Assembly (NCBI GenBank): GCA_031399025.1
Contig: JANNOJ010000028.1
Span: forward strand, 1-28,718
Length of the DNA stretch: 28,718 bases
Direction: 5' to 3'
DNA from: CBDBZL01 sp031399025
GTDB lineage: Bacteria > Pseudomonadota > Alphaproteobacteria > Sphingomonadales > Sphingomonadaceae
Both the position numbers and the translations under genes were made by a program. Below, one piece after another: positions 11,501 to 18,052 of this stretch. The notes under the pieces were generated by a model. The model was not told the origin of the DNA, did no database searches, and was given only the letters and a program-made list of their open reading frames with translations. Each line of letters opens with the position of its first letter. Within the stretch, counting starts at the first letter, position 1.

Positions 11501-11898
11501 AGCCGCACATCCTGGCGCCGGTGCGCGATCTGGCGGCGCGCGGCTTCCGGATCATCGCCACCGCCGGCACGCAGCGCTATCTGGCGGCGGCGGGCCTGCC
11601 GGTGGAGCGGGTGAACAAGGTGGCCGAAGGGCGGCCGCATATCGTCGACCGGATCGTGGATGGGGACATCGCGCTCATCTTCAACACCACCGAGGGCTGG
11701 CAGAGCCACCAGGACAGCGCCTCGATCCGCGCCTCGGCGCTGGCGATGAAGGTGCCCTATTACACCACCGCGGCCGCTTCGAGCGCCGCCGCCCGGGCCA
11801 TCCTGGCGGTGCGTGCGAGCGAACTTGAAGTACGCTCGCTGCAGGACTATTATACCGGGATAGTACGCGCCTCCCCCCACATCTCCGACGCTTCCTGA
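8524..11898 (+). CDS. carB: Carbamoyl phosphate synthase large subunit
   Basis: An 1124-residue synthetase that uses two ATP, bicarbonate and ammonia to make carbamoyl phosphate. The two homologous halves are visible: the first opens with ILVIGAGPIIIGQACEFDYS and the second with VVILGGGPNRIGQGIEFDY near residue 600. Each has an ATP-grasp domain with LIEMNPR or LIEVNPR (V-I-E-x-N-P-R type) metal-binding ends. The C-terminal MGS-like domain (from about residue 980) includes IIATAGTQRYL and FNTTEG and is the usual site of allosteric control. The start shares one base with the preceding stop (TGATG). A 58-base gap leads to greA. Confidence 0.98.
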   Translation: MPKRTDISSILVIGAGPIIIGQACEFDYSGTQAIKALKEEGYRVVLVNSNPATIMTDPDMADATYIEPITPDIVAKIIARERPDALLPTMGGQTALNCALALDADGTLAKYGVEMIGAKADAIDMAENRTRFRQAMDRIGLESARSGTAHNVEEAFAVLEHTGLPAIIRPSFTLGGTGGGIAYNRGEFEAIVKSGLAASPTKEVLIEESLLGWKEFEMEVVRDRADNAIIVCAIENVDPMGVHTGDSITVAPALTLTDKEYQIMRSASIAVLREIGVETGGSNVQFAVDPKSGRLIVIEMNPRVSRSSALASKATGFPIARVAAKLAVGYTLDEITNEITGATPASFEPTIDYVVTKIPRFAFEKFKGAKVELSTSMKSVGEVMAIGRSFKESLQKALRGLETGLDGFNRVVELEGASRDQITAALARATPDRLLHAAQAMREGFSVAEIQAITHYDPWFLRHIEEIVAEEAAINADGLPGTAEGLRRLKAMGFSDRRLATLAVRSVGVAGGLAETQAKRSGLLHDALRAMAGATSEAEVRQLREKLGVLPVFKRIDSCAAEFEAITPYMYSTYEAPSFGEPENEAMPTERRKVVILGGGPNRIGQGIEFDYCCVHACFALAEAGFETIMINCNPETVSTDYDTSDRLYFEPLTAEDVLEILRVENATGELAGVIVQFGGQTPLKLARALEQAGIPILGTSPEAIDLAEDRERFAALVSRLGLRQPANGLARSRDEAAAVAARIGYPVLLRPSYVLGGRAMEIVDSEAQLDNYIANAVSVSGDSPVLVDQYLRDAIECDVDALCDGEQVVIAGVMQHIEEAGVHSGDSACSLPPYSLGPEIIAEMERQAQALATALGVRGLMNVQFAVKDGPDGQQVYLIEVNPRASRTVPFVAKAIGQPVAKFAARIMAGEKLADLPAIRREIDYVAVKEAVFPFARFPGSDPVLSPEMKSTGEVMGIDVDFERAYAKSQIAEGTMLPEAGTLFVSVKEGDKPHILAPVRDLAARGFRIIATAGTQRYLAAAGLPVERVNKVAEGRPHIVDRIVDGDIALIFNTTEGWQSHQDSASIRASALAMKVPYYTTAAASSAAARAILAVRASELEVRSLQDYYTGIVRASPHISDAS

Positions 11899-11956
11899 CT
11901 GTCTTTGGACGGGGACGCGATCGTTTCAGGGGGGGGCTAAACGAGGCAGAGTTGCA

Positions 11957-12424
11957 ATGGATAAAGTGCCGATGCTGGCGGAAGGCTATGAAAAGCTCAC
12001 CGCGGACCTCAAGGTCCTGCGCAAGGAGCGGCCCTTGATCGTCGACGCGATCGAAGAGGCGCGGGCGCATGGCGACCTGTCGGAGAACGCCGAGTACCAC
12101 GCCGCCAAGGAGCGCCAGGGCCAGGTGGAGGCGCAGATCGCCGACATCGAGGACCGGGTCAGCCGCGCGCAGATCATCGACCCCACCAGCCTGTCGGGCG
12201 ACGACGTCAAGTTCGGGGCAACCGTCACCCTCATCGACGAGGGCGACAAGGCGGTGAGATACCAGATCGTGGGCCTGACCGAGGCGGACGCCAAGAAGGG
12301 CCGGATCTCGTATGAATCGCCGCTCGCCCGGGCGTTGATCGGCAAGCGGCCGGGCGATGAAGTGGAAGTCACCGTCCCCTCGGGCGATCGGTTCTACCTG
12401 ATCGACAAGGTCGAATTCATCTGA
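11957..12424 (+). CDS. greA: Transcription elongation factor GreA
   Basis: A 155-residue factor that enters the RNA polymerase secondary channel and promotes cleavage of backtracked RNA. The N-terminal coiled coil (residues 1-75) carries the tip motif DLSENAEYHAAKE with the acidic catalytic residues. The C-terminal FKBP-like domain holds FGATVTLIDEGD, GRISYESPLARALIGK and GDEVEV. Length is normal for the family. GAGG lies upstream of the ATG. It may share the car transcript or have its own promoter; none was identified. It is convergent with the DUF4170 gene. Confidence 0.97.
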   Translation: MDKVPMLAEGYEKLTADLKVLRKERPLIVDAIEEARAHGDLSENAEYHAAKERQGQVEAQIADIEDRVSRAQIIDPTSLSGDDVKFGATVTLIDEGDKAVRYQIVGLTEADAKKGRISYESPLARALIGKRPGDEVEVTVPSGDRFYLIDKVEFI

Positions 12425-12496
12425 TTGCCAGCCGGGCGGAGCGGTGCCGAAGGCGTCGCGGCCGGGCGCAAGGGCGGACGCTGGCGCTGACCGCCA

Positions 12497-12727
12497 TCAT
12501 GCGCCGGGCGCCAGGGGCGGCTCCAGCAGCCGGTGCAGGTGAACGACGACGTACTTCATCTCGGCGTCATCCACCGTGCGCTGCGCCTGCGCGCGCCACG
12601 CATCTTCGGCCGAGGCGTAATCGGGAAACACGCCGACCAGATCGATCTCCGCCAGGTTTTGGAACTCGATGCCGCTAGGGTCCTTGACCCGGCCACCCAT
12701 CACCAGATGCAGCAATTGTCGGTCCAT
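12497..12727 (-). CDS. DUF4170 family protein
   Basis: A 76-residue cytoplasmic protein matching the small alphaproteobacterial DUF4170 family: LLHLVMGGRVKDPSG at the start, then LVGVFPDYASAEDAW, then VDDAEMKYVVVHLHRLLEP. The function of the family is unknown. The ATG at 12727 has a good AAGGGG ribosome binding site, so the longer upstream frame is not used. It is convergent with greA across a 72-base gap and stands apart from the membrane-protein set further right. Confidence 0.85.
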   Translation of the reverse strand: MDRQLLHLVMGGRVKDPSGIEFQNLAEIDLVGVFPDYASAEDAWRAQAQRTVDDAEMKYVVVHLHRLLEPPLAPGA

Positions 12728-12838
12728 TCGCGTGCCCCTTGCCGTGCCGTTCCCTGCTCGGGCGTTCCTTAGGGCATCCTGCCCGCGCCGCAAGCAAGCC
12801 CGGCCCCCAGCCGGATACGCGGCCAGGCGCTCGAACGC

Positions 12839-13321
12839 CTAGCGCCAAAACCTGTTCAGCGAACGGGAAAGGGCCCGGCCGGCATCGCGCGCCGCGATCC
12901 GCGCGCTCTCGCTCGACTGGTCGGCCACGTGTCGAACCTCGCGCCTGGCGCCGCGGGCGGACTTGCCGATCGTCGCGCCCACGTCCGCGAGCGTCTCGCC
13001 GCTCGACCGGCTGGCGTCACCGGCCGTGTCGATGAGGTGCTGGAACAAGGATAGCGCGGCCGTGGTGCTCGCCGCACCCAGCTTCGAGGCCCGCTTGCCG
13101 CCCCGGCGCGCGGCGCTGCGGGCCGAGGGGAACAGGCCGGCGACCAGCACGCCGACCGCCACGCCGCTGGCGACGGCCAGGACCGGATGATCGGCGGCGA
13201 AGGCGGCGAGGCTCGCAGGGCGGTTGGGCCGAGCGGGGGCCTGGCTGCCCCCGCGCCCCGGGCGGCCCTGCTGGCCGGTGGCGATCCGCTCCTTGATCTC
13301 CTGGCGCTTGGGGTCGTTCAT
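12839..13321 (-). CDS. Small single-span membrane protein, last gene of the stress-type operon
   Basis: A 160-residue protein. The first 40 residues are basic and rich in Gly/Pro/Gln. One membrane span follows at about 45-64 (HPVLAVASGVAVGVLVAGLF). The rest (66-160) is a Ser/Ala/Arg-rich helical tail resembling an amphipathic or coiled structure. GGAG lies upstream of the ATG at 13321, which excludes the long upstream frame. No named family is assigned with confidence. It is fourth in line after three other small membrane proteins on the same strand, 97 bases after the DUF3618 gene. A structural or envelope role is inferred from context only. Confidence 0.75.
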   Translation of the reverse strand: MNDPKRQEIKERIATGQQGRPGRGGSQAPARPNRPASLAAFAADHPVLAVASGVAVGVLVAGLFPSARSAARRGGKRASKLGAASTTAALSLFQHLIDTAGDASRSSGETLADVGATIGKSARGARREVRHVADQSSESARIAARDAGRALSRSLNRFWR

Positions 13322-13418
13322 CGCTTCACTCCATTCGATAGCTTTGGGCCCGATGGCCACGGGTGGCAGTCGAACGATCCGCGCGCCGGGCGGTTTCCGC
13401 CGGCGGGCTGGAGTGGTC

Positions 13419-13757
13419 TCAAGGTTCGTATCGCGGCGAAGGTTCCGCTCCATCACCTTCGCCGTCATCGTCGTGGCGATCGAACCCGCCGAACAACAGC
13501 TCGGCAAGCCGCCCGCGCAGCACGAACAGCAACACGGCAATGAGACCGCCGCCCACCAGCAGCGGATTGGCGGTGGCGTAGCCGAGCGCCCGGTCCGCGA
13601 GGCTGAACGAGGTCTCGCTCACCCCGTCGGCCGCACGCCTGGCGATGCTGCGTTCGGGCGTGTCACCCTTGACCTGCGCCAGGTCCGCCGCGACGATCTG
13701 GCGGGCGGTGTCGCGCAGCGCCTTATCTTCCTTGAGCCGGGCTTCCAAGTCGCTCAT
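13419..13757 (-). CDS. DUF3618-like membrane protein
   Basis: A 112-residue protein with an N-terminal helix (LEARLKEDKALRDTARQIVAADLAQVK, residues 4-30), which resembles the DUF3618 pattern of a paired Arg/Asp helix. A linker follows, with one membrane span at about 64-80 (NPLLVGGGLIAVLLFVL) and an acidic C-terminus. DUF3618 proteins are found in alphaproteobacteria next to holin-like proteins and are linked with stress conditions in some annotations; the role is unknown. Its ATG lies 3 bases after the stop of the holin-like gene, so the two are surely co-translated. Confidence 0.72.
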   Translation of the reverse strand: MSDLEARLKEDKALRDTARQIVAADLAQVKGDTPERSIARRAADGVSETSFSLADRALGYATANPLLVGGGLIAVLLFVLRGRLAELLFGGFDRHDDDGEGDGAEPSPRYEP

Positions 13758-13760
13758 GGA

Positions 13761-14219
13761 TCAACCCTCGCCCCCGTGAGATCCGGCGCCGCCACTGGTG
13801 GCGCCCCTGGCGCTCGCCCAATTACGGCTCGCCCGGCGCATCAGCAGAACGGCGATCAGCAGCAGCACACCTGCCACCAGTGCCGTTGCGCCCCAGGCGG
13901 TGAGGTGCGGCGTCAAAGCGATGATCAGGCCCACCGTCAGCCCGATTGCCGCCAGCAAACCCATCACCCCCGCCGCGAGCGCCAGGCCGATGGCCTTGCC
14001 GATGCGGTTGGAGACGAAGGATGCGCGGGTTTTCTGGTAGGAAAGTTCGGCCCGGACATAGCTCCGCCCGTCGTCGAGCAGCGCCTCGAGATCGTCGATC
14101 AGCGATCGGGCCGGGGGGTCTCCCGGCTCCGGCTCGTACGGGGGTCGCAAATAGGGATCAGCGCTGCCGTCGCCCGCGGAAGCAAGCGGTGCGGACCTGT
14201 CCTCCGCCAGCTGGGTCAC
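13761..14219 (-). CDS. Holin-like (phage holin family/DUF1469 type) two-span membrane protein
   Basis: A 152-residue protein with a cytoplasmic N-terminal part containing SLIDDLEALLDDGRSYVRAELSYQKTR (about 39-65). Two hydrophobic spans follow at about 75-101 and 108-127, then a short Arg- and Gly-rich tail. This layout fits the chromosomal holin-superfamily proteins (PF07332 type), which are not phage lysis proteins. A GTG at 14219, 5 bases after the upstream stop, is the only sensible start; the next in-frame Met is inside the first span. It belongs to the four-gene operon read from the EcfG promoter. Confidence 0.75.
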   Translation of the reverse strand: MTQLAEDRSAPLASAGDGSADPYLRPPYEPEPGDPPARSLIDDLEALLDDGRSYVRAELSYQKTRASFVSNRIGKAIGLALAAGVMGLLAAIGLTVGLIIALTPHLTAWGATALVAGVLLLIAVLLMRRASRNWASARGATSGGAGSHGGEG

Positions 14220-14224
14220 CGCGC

Positions 14225-14791
14225 TTACTTGCTGAACATGCGCGAAACGACGAAGCCGACCAGCGCCGCCAGGCCGACCGCGGCCGCCGGCTTCTCCCGT
14301 ACGAAGGTCCGGGCATCGTCGCCCAGTTCCTCGATGCTCTTGCGCTCCAGCGTGTCCGCGGTCTCGCGCAACGACTGTGAGGCGCTGCGGGCATAGTCGC
14401 CGTACTTGGGACCGAGATTGGCATCGATCTTGGCCGCGTTCTCGTCCACCAGCCGGCTCAGGCCGAGCAGCGCGCCGCTCGCCTTCGCCTTGCCCTCGAC
14501 CGCCAGATCGCCGGCCATGGTGCGGGCTTCGCTCGACCAATGCTCGCCGGTATCGAGCGCCTGGTCGCGATAGGACGAGGCGCGCGTGACCGCCTCTTCC
14601 TTGAGCGCGGAGGCGCCGGCCTTGGCCTCTTCGAGCGCGGCGTTGAAGCGCGATTTGGCCTCTTCGGTGTACGGCGAGGCGGGCTGCGGGACGACGCCGA
14701 CGCCGTCCTGGGCGTTTACGCCATCTTGTTCCACCGGCATGAGCGGCGGCGTTGCGGGGATGCTGGGGTTGTTGGTCGTCTCGTCGGCCAT
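14225..14791 (-). CDS. DUF883/ElaB-like tail-anchored protein, first gene of the stress-type operon
   Basis: A 188-residue protein. Residues 1-50 are Pro/Asn-rich and disordered. Residues 50-160 are long Ala/Glu/Lys helices (YTEEAKSRFNAALEEAKAG; ETADTLERKSIEELGDDA), and a C-terminal span ends the chain (PAAAVGLAALVGFVVSRMF, about 167-185). The VREKP-AAAVGLAALVGF ending is typical of ElaB/YqjD/DUF883 proteins, which in E. coli are tail-anchored, bind ribosomes and are stress-induced. Whether this one does so is not known. GGAAGG precedes the ATG at 14791. An EcfG-type promoter lies about 90 bases upstream. Confidence 0.75.
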   Translation of the reverse strand: MADETTNNPSIPATPPLMPVEQDGVNAQDGVGVVPQPASPYTEEAKSRFNAALEEAKAGASALKEEAVTRASSYRDQALDTGEHWSSEARTMAGDLAVEGKAKASGALLGLSRLVDENAAKIDANLGPKYGDYARSASQSLRETADTLERKSIEELGDDARTFVREKPAAAVGLAALVGFVVSRMFSK

Positions 14792-14879
14792 GATCGGGTG
14801 CCTTCCCTTGTCGCCCATCGCTTGCTGGGCTCGTAATGCTACAGCCCGCCCGCAGGCGGCTGCCGTCCCTGCGCCATTG

Positions 14880-14904
14880 AACGCGGCTTGCACCGCGTGG
14901 TTCC
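14880..14904 (-). promoter_or_regulatory. EcfG (general stress sigma factor) promoter
   Basis: On the minus strand the sequence reads GGAAC, 16 bases, CGTT, an exact match to the EcfG consensus that drives the general stress response of alphaproteobacteria. It points into the DUF883/ElaB-like, holin-like, DUF3618 gene set and leaves a leader of about 80 bases. A scan by eye of the other GGAAC sites in the window found none with CGTT at this spacing. Confidence 0.75.
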
Positions 14905-14949
14905 GCTGCCTAGAGCGCGGCGGGCCGGCTGCAGGGGAGCGACGCCACC

Positions 14950-16236
14950 GTGACCACCATCATCGATATCCACGCTCGCGAGATCCTCGACAGCCGCGGC
15001 AATCCCACCGTGGAAGTGGACGTGCTGTTGGACGACGGCAGCTTCGGCCGCGCGGCGGTTCCCTCGGGCGCCTCGACCGGCGCGCACGAGGCGATGGAGC
15101 TGCGCGACGGCGATGGCGCGCGCTATCTGGGCAAGGGGGTGTTGCAGGCGGTGGACGCGGTCAACCGCGAGATTTCCGACCGATTGCTGGGCATGGACGC
15201 AGAAGACCAGCGCGCGATCGACCTCGCCATGATCGCTCTCGACGGCACCCGGAACAAGGCGCGACTGGGCGCCAACGCCATCCTGGGCACCAGCCTGGCG
15301 GTGGCCAAGGCGGCGGCGAATGCACGCGGGCTGCCGCTATACGCCTATATCGGCGGGGTTTCGGCGCACGTCCTGCCGGTCCCGATGATGAACATCGTCA
15401 ATGGCGGCGAACATGCCGACAATCCGATCGATTTCCAGGAATTCATGGTCATGCCGGTCGGTGCGGACAGCCTGGCGGAGGCGGTGCGTTGGGGCGCGGA
15501 GATCTTCCACACGCTCAAGCAGGGGCTGGCCGCGCAGGGCCTATCGACCGCGGTGGGCGACGAAGGCGGCTTCGCGCCAAACCTGGCCAGCACCCGCGCC
15601 GCGCTCGATTTCATCATGGCTTCGGTCGAACAGGCGGGGTTCACCCCCGGACGGGACGTGGTGCTGGCGCTGGACTGCGCGGCGACCGAGTTCTTCCGCG
15701 ATGGCCGCTACGAGATTGCCGGCGAGGGGCTGTCGTTCGCGCCCGAAGAGATGGCCGGCTACCTCGCCCGATTGTGCGATGACTATCCGATTCGCTCGAT
15801 CGAGGACGGCATGGCGGAAGACGATTTCGCGGGCTGGGACGCGCTGACGCGATTGCTCGGCAACGCCGTGCAGCTCGTCGGCGACGATCTGTTCGTCACC
15901 AACCCGCGGCGCCTCACCGACGGCATCGCCAAGGGCCTCGCCAATTCGCTGCTGGTCAAGGTCAATCAGATCGGCACGCTGTCTGAAACGCTGGAGGCGG
16001 TAAGCATCGCTCACCGCGCCGGCTACACGGCGGTGATGAGCCACCGCTCGGGCGAAACCGAGGACGCGACTATCGCCGATCTGGCGGTCGCCACCAATTG
16101 CGGCCAGATCAAGACCGGCAGCCTCGCCCGCTCCGACCGGCTCGCCAAATACAACCAACTGCTCCGCATCGAGGAGGAACTGGGCGACAGCGCGGTCTAT
16201 GCGGGCAAGGGCTGCTTGGGACGCCTGGCGCGGTAG
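14950..16236 (+). CDS. eno: Enolase (phosphopyruvate hydratase)
   Basis: A 428-residue glycolytic enzyme converting 2-phosphoglycerate to phosphoenolpyruvate. The N-terminus has ARE-ILDSRGNPTVEVDV and the loop SGASTGAHEAMELRDGD. Active-site residues are visible: E205 in GDEGGFAPN, K337 in LLVKVNQIGT, H365-R366-S367 in SHRSGETEDA and K388 in QIKTGSLARSDR. The start is GTG at 14950, with AGGGGAG about ten bases upstream; this yields the family N-terminus MTTIIDIHAREILD. It is divergent from the stress-type operon, whose promoter lies between them. The C-terminus (GKGCLGRLAR) is slightly unusual but does not touch the active site. Confidence 0.98.
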   Translation: MTTIIDIHAREILDSRGNPTVEVDVLLDDGSFGRAAVPSGASTGAHEAMELRDGDGARYLGKGVLQAVDAVNREISDRLLGMDAEDQRAIDLAMIALDGTRNKARLGANAILGTSLAVAKAAANARGLPLYAYIGGVSAHVLPVPMMNIVNGGEHADNPIDFQEFMVMPVGADSLAEAVRWGAEIFHTLKQGLAAQGLSTAVGDEGGFAPNLASTRAALDFIMASVEQAGFTPGRDVVLALDCAATEFFRDGRYEIAGEGLSFAPEEMAGYLARLCDDYPIRSIEDGMAEDDFAGWDALTRLLGNAVQLVGDDLFVTNPRRLTDGIAKGLANSLLVKVNQIGTLSETLEAVSIAHRAGYTAVMSHRSGETEDATIADLAVATNCGQIKTGSLARSDRLAKYNQLLRIEEELGDSAVYAGKGCLGRLAR

Positions 16237-16350
16237 GGCGGGTGGCCGGTAGCGCTGGTCGAATGGCGTGGCGATTGCCGCCGGAGCGACGGGCTGTTCC
16301 TGGGTCGGGGAATGGGGTCGGGCGAGTGGACGAAGAACTGACGTGCTGCG

Positions 16351-16671
16351 CTAGCGGCGGTCTTTTTCGTCTTGCGCTTCCACCTCGGCCTCGATGTGCG
16401 CCTGCACCGGCGCAAGCCGCTCCATCACCTTCTTGTTCTTCGGGCTCAGCAGATACTGCCACACCCCCCAGGCGTTGATGAGCAGCAGGATGGCGTTCAT
16501 CGCCGCCACGGGCGTGGCGCCCGAGGTTACCCCGGAATAGATCCAGGTGATCGCCACCGCGCAAAACAGCACGAAGCCCCAGCCGGTGACGCGCCGGCCC
16601 AGATCCGCTGCGACGAGGCCTGCGGCCAGCATCGTGCCGATGGCGGCGATCCATTCCAGAGTTCCGTTCAT
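16351..16671 (-). CDS. Small three-span membrane protein of unknown function
   Basis: A 106-residue protein with hydrophobic spans at about 5-22, 30-48 and 54-74, followed by a charged cytoplasm-type tail (KNKKVMERLAPVQ, then HIEAEVEAQDEKD) that looks helical. No family is recognised. The ATG at 16671 has no strong ribosome binding site; the gene lies 26 bases after the aldo/keto reductase stop and is probably translated as part of the rib transcript. Its small size and position at the end of an operon say nothing definite about its job. Confidence 0.65.
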   Translation of the reverse strand: MNGTLEWIAAIGTMLAAGLVAADLGRRVTGWGFVLFCAVAITWIYSGVTSGATPVAAMNAILLLINAWGVWQYLLSPKNKKVMERLAPVQAHIEAEVEAQDEKDRR

Positions 16672-16697
16672 GAAAGCCCACAAGCGCCCGGGCGCCG

Positions 16698-17636
16698 TCA
16701 GGTTCCGGCGCGGGTGAGCCGTTCGAGCTGATCGCCGGTGAGCGCCAGATCGAGCGCTTCGAACTGGATGTCGAGCTGCTCGGCCATGCGCGCGCTGGCG
16801 ATGGGGGCGGTGATCGCCGGTTGCGCCAGCAGCCAGGCGAGGGCGACCGCGCCGTGGCTGGCACCGGTCTCGACGGCGACCTGGTCGAGCACCGGCAGCA
16901 CGGCGAGGCCGCGCTCGAAGAAGCGCGCGATGCTCGAGCCGCGGTCGAGCCGCGCCAGATCCTCGCGGGTCCGGTATTTGCCGGTGAGGAACCCGGCGGC
17001 GAGGCCGAACCACGGCAGCACCGCGATGCCGCGTTGCAGGCATAGGCGCTGGAGCTCGGGGCCGAACTCCTGGCGCGCGACCAGATTGTACTCGTTCTGC
17101 AGCACGCTCACGGGGGTAAGCCCGCGCGCCTCGGCCAGGTCGATGATCGTCGCGAGCCGCTCGGCGGTGAAATTGGAGGCGCCCAGCGCGCGCACCTTGC
17201 CCGCCTGCACCAGCGCGTCGAATCCCGCGGCAACCTCGTCCTGCGGCGTCCCCTCCTCGTCGCGGTGCGCGTAATAGAGGTCGACGTAATCGGTCTGCAG
17301 GCGGGCGAGCGACTGGTCCAGCTCCGCCGCCACCCTGGCTGGGGCGAGGCCCCCCTTGTCGCCAGCCATGCCGGTCTTGGTGGCGATGCGCAGCTCGCGG
17401 CGCACGCCGGTGCGTTCGAGCCACTGGCCGATCACCGTCTCGCTCTCGCCGCCGCTGTGGCCGGGCACCCAGGCCGAGTAGCCCTGCGCGGTATCGATCA
17501 TCCGCCCGCCGGCCTCGTAGAAGCGGTCGAGCACGGCGAAGCTGGCCCGCTCGTCGGCGGTCCAGCCGAAGACGTTGCCGCCCAGGACCAGGGGGAGCCC
17601 GGCAATGGCGGGGTGCTGGGCTGCGGCACCGGTCAT
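16698..17636 (-). CDS. Aldo/keto reductase
   Basis: A 312-residue NADPH-type oxidoreductase of the aldo/keto reductase superfamily, a TIM barrel. The catalytic tetrad is visible: D48 (MIDTAQGYS), Y53, K87 (IATKTG) and H124 (YYAHRD). Further family marks are DYVDLYYAH, VRALGASNFTAERL, QNEYNL and the C-terminal cofactor-binding APIASARMAEQL. It has the length of the YajO/Tas-like group. The substrate is not predictable. The start ATG overlaps the ribH stop (ATGA), so it is translationally coupled to riboflavin genes; a link with flavin metabolism is not implied by the family itself. Confidence 0.9.
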   Translation of the reverse strand: MTGAAAQHPAIAGLPLVLGGNVFGWTADERASFAVLDRFYEAGGRMIDTAQGYSAWVPGHSGGESETVIGQWLERTGVRRELRIATKTGMAGDKGGLAPARVAAELDQSLARLQTDYVDLYYAHRDEEGTPQDEVAAGFDALVQAGKVRALGASNFTAERLATIIDLAEARGLTPVSVLQNEYNLVARQEFGPELQRLCLQRGIAVLPWFGLAAGFLTGKYRTREDLARLDRGSSIARFFERGLAVLPVLDQVAVETGASHGAVALAWLLAQPAITAPIASARMAEQLDIQFEALDLALTGDQLERLTRAGT

Positions 17637-18052
17637 GCGAATTGCTCGCGGATGGCGAGCAGGGCCATCGCCGCCGCCGCCGCCTCGCCGCCCTTGTCCT
17701 TCCGGCGCGGATCGGCGCGGACGATCGCCTGGGCCTCGTTCTCCACCGTGAGGATGCCATTGCCCACCGCGATGCCGTCCATGGTGAGCGCCATGATACC
17801 GCGCGCGCTCTCGCCCGCGACGATCTCGAAATGCCAGGTCTCGCCGCGGATGACCACGCCCAGCGCCACGAAGCCTTCGTAGCGCCCGCTCTCGGCGGCG
17901 AGCGCGATGGCGCCGGGAACTTCCAGCGCGCCGGGGACGGTGAGCAGCTCTACCAGGTGTCCGGCCGCCTCCAGCCTGGTGCGCGCGCCGGCGACGAGCA
18001 TGTCGTTGAGCTCGGCATAGAAGCGGGCCTCGACGATCAGGAAGCGGGCCAT
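17633..18052 (-). CDS. ribH: 6,7-dimethyl-8-ribityllumazine synthase
   Basis: A 139-residue lumazine synthase, which condenses the ribityl pyrimidine with the 3,4-dihydroxy-2-butanone 4-phosphate made by RibB. Visible motifs are the substrate loop VPGALEVPGAI (39-49), GVVIRGETWHFEIV (65-78) with the catalytic H74, and NGILTVENEAQA (98-109). The N-terminus is short (MARFLIVEARFY), as in some alphaproteobacterial forms. The ATG shares one base with the ribBX stop (TGATG) and the stop overlaps the aldo/keto reductase start. The operon order ribBX-ribH fits the pathway. Confidence 0.95.
   Translation of the reverse strand: MARFLIVEARFYAELNDMLVAGARTRLEAAGHLVELLTVPGALEVPGAIALAAESGRYEGFVALGVVIRGETWHFEIVAGESARGIMALTMDGIAVGNGILTVENEAQAIVRADPRRKDKGGEAAAAAMALLAIREQFA

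Noticed and set aside
13761..14219. Prophage lysis cassette because of a holin-like protein
   Set aside because: No endolysin, structural or integrase genes are near, and the neighbours plus the EcfG promoter fit a chromosomal stress set.
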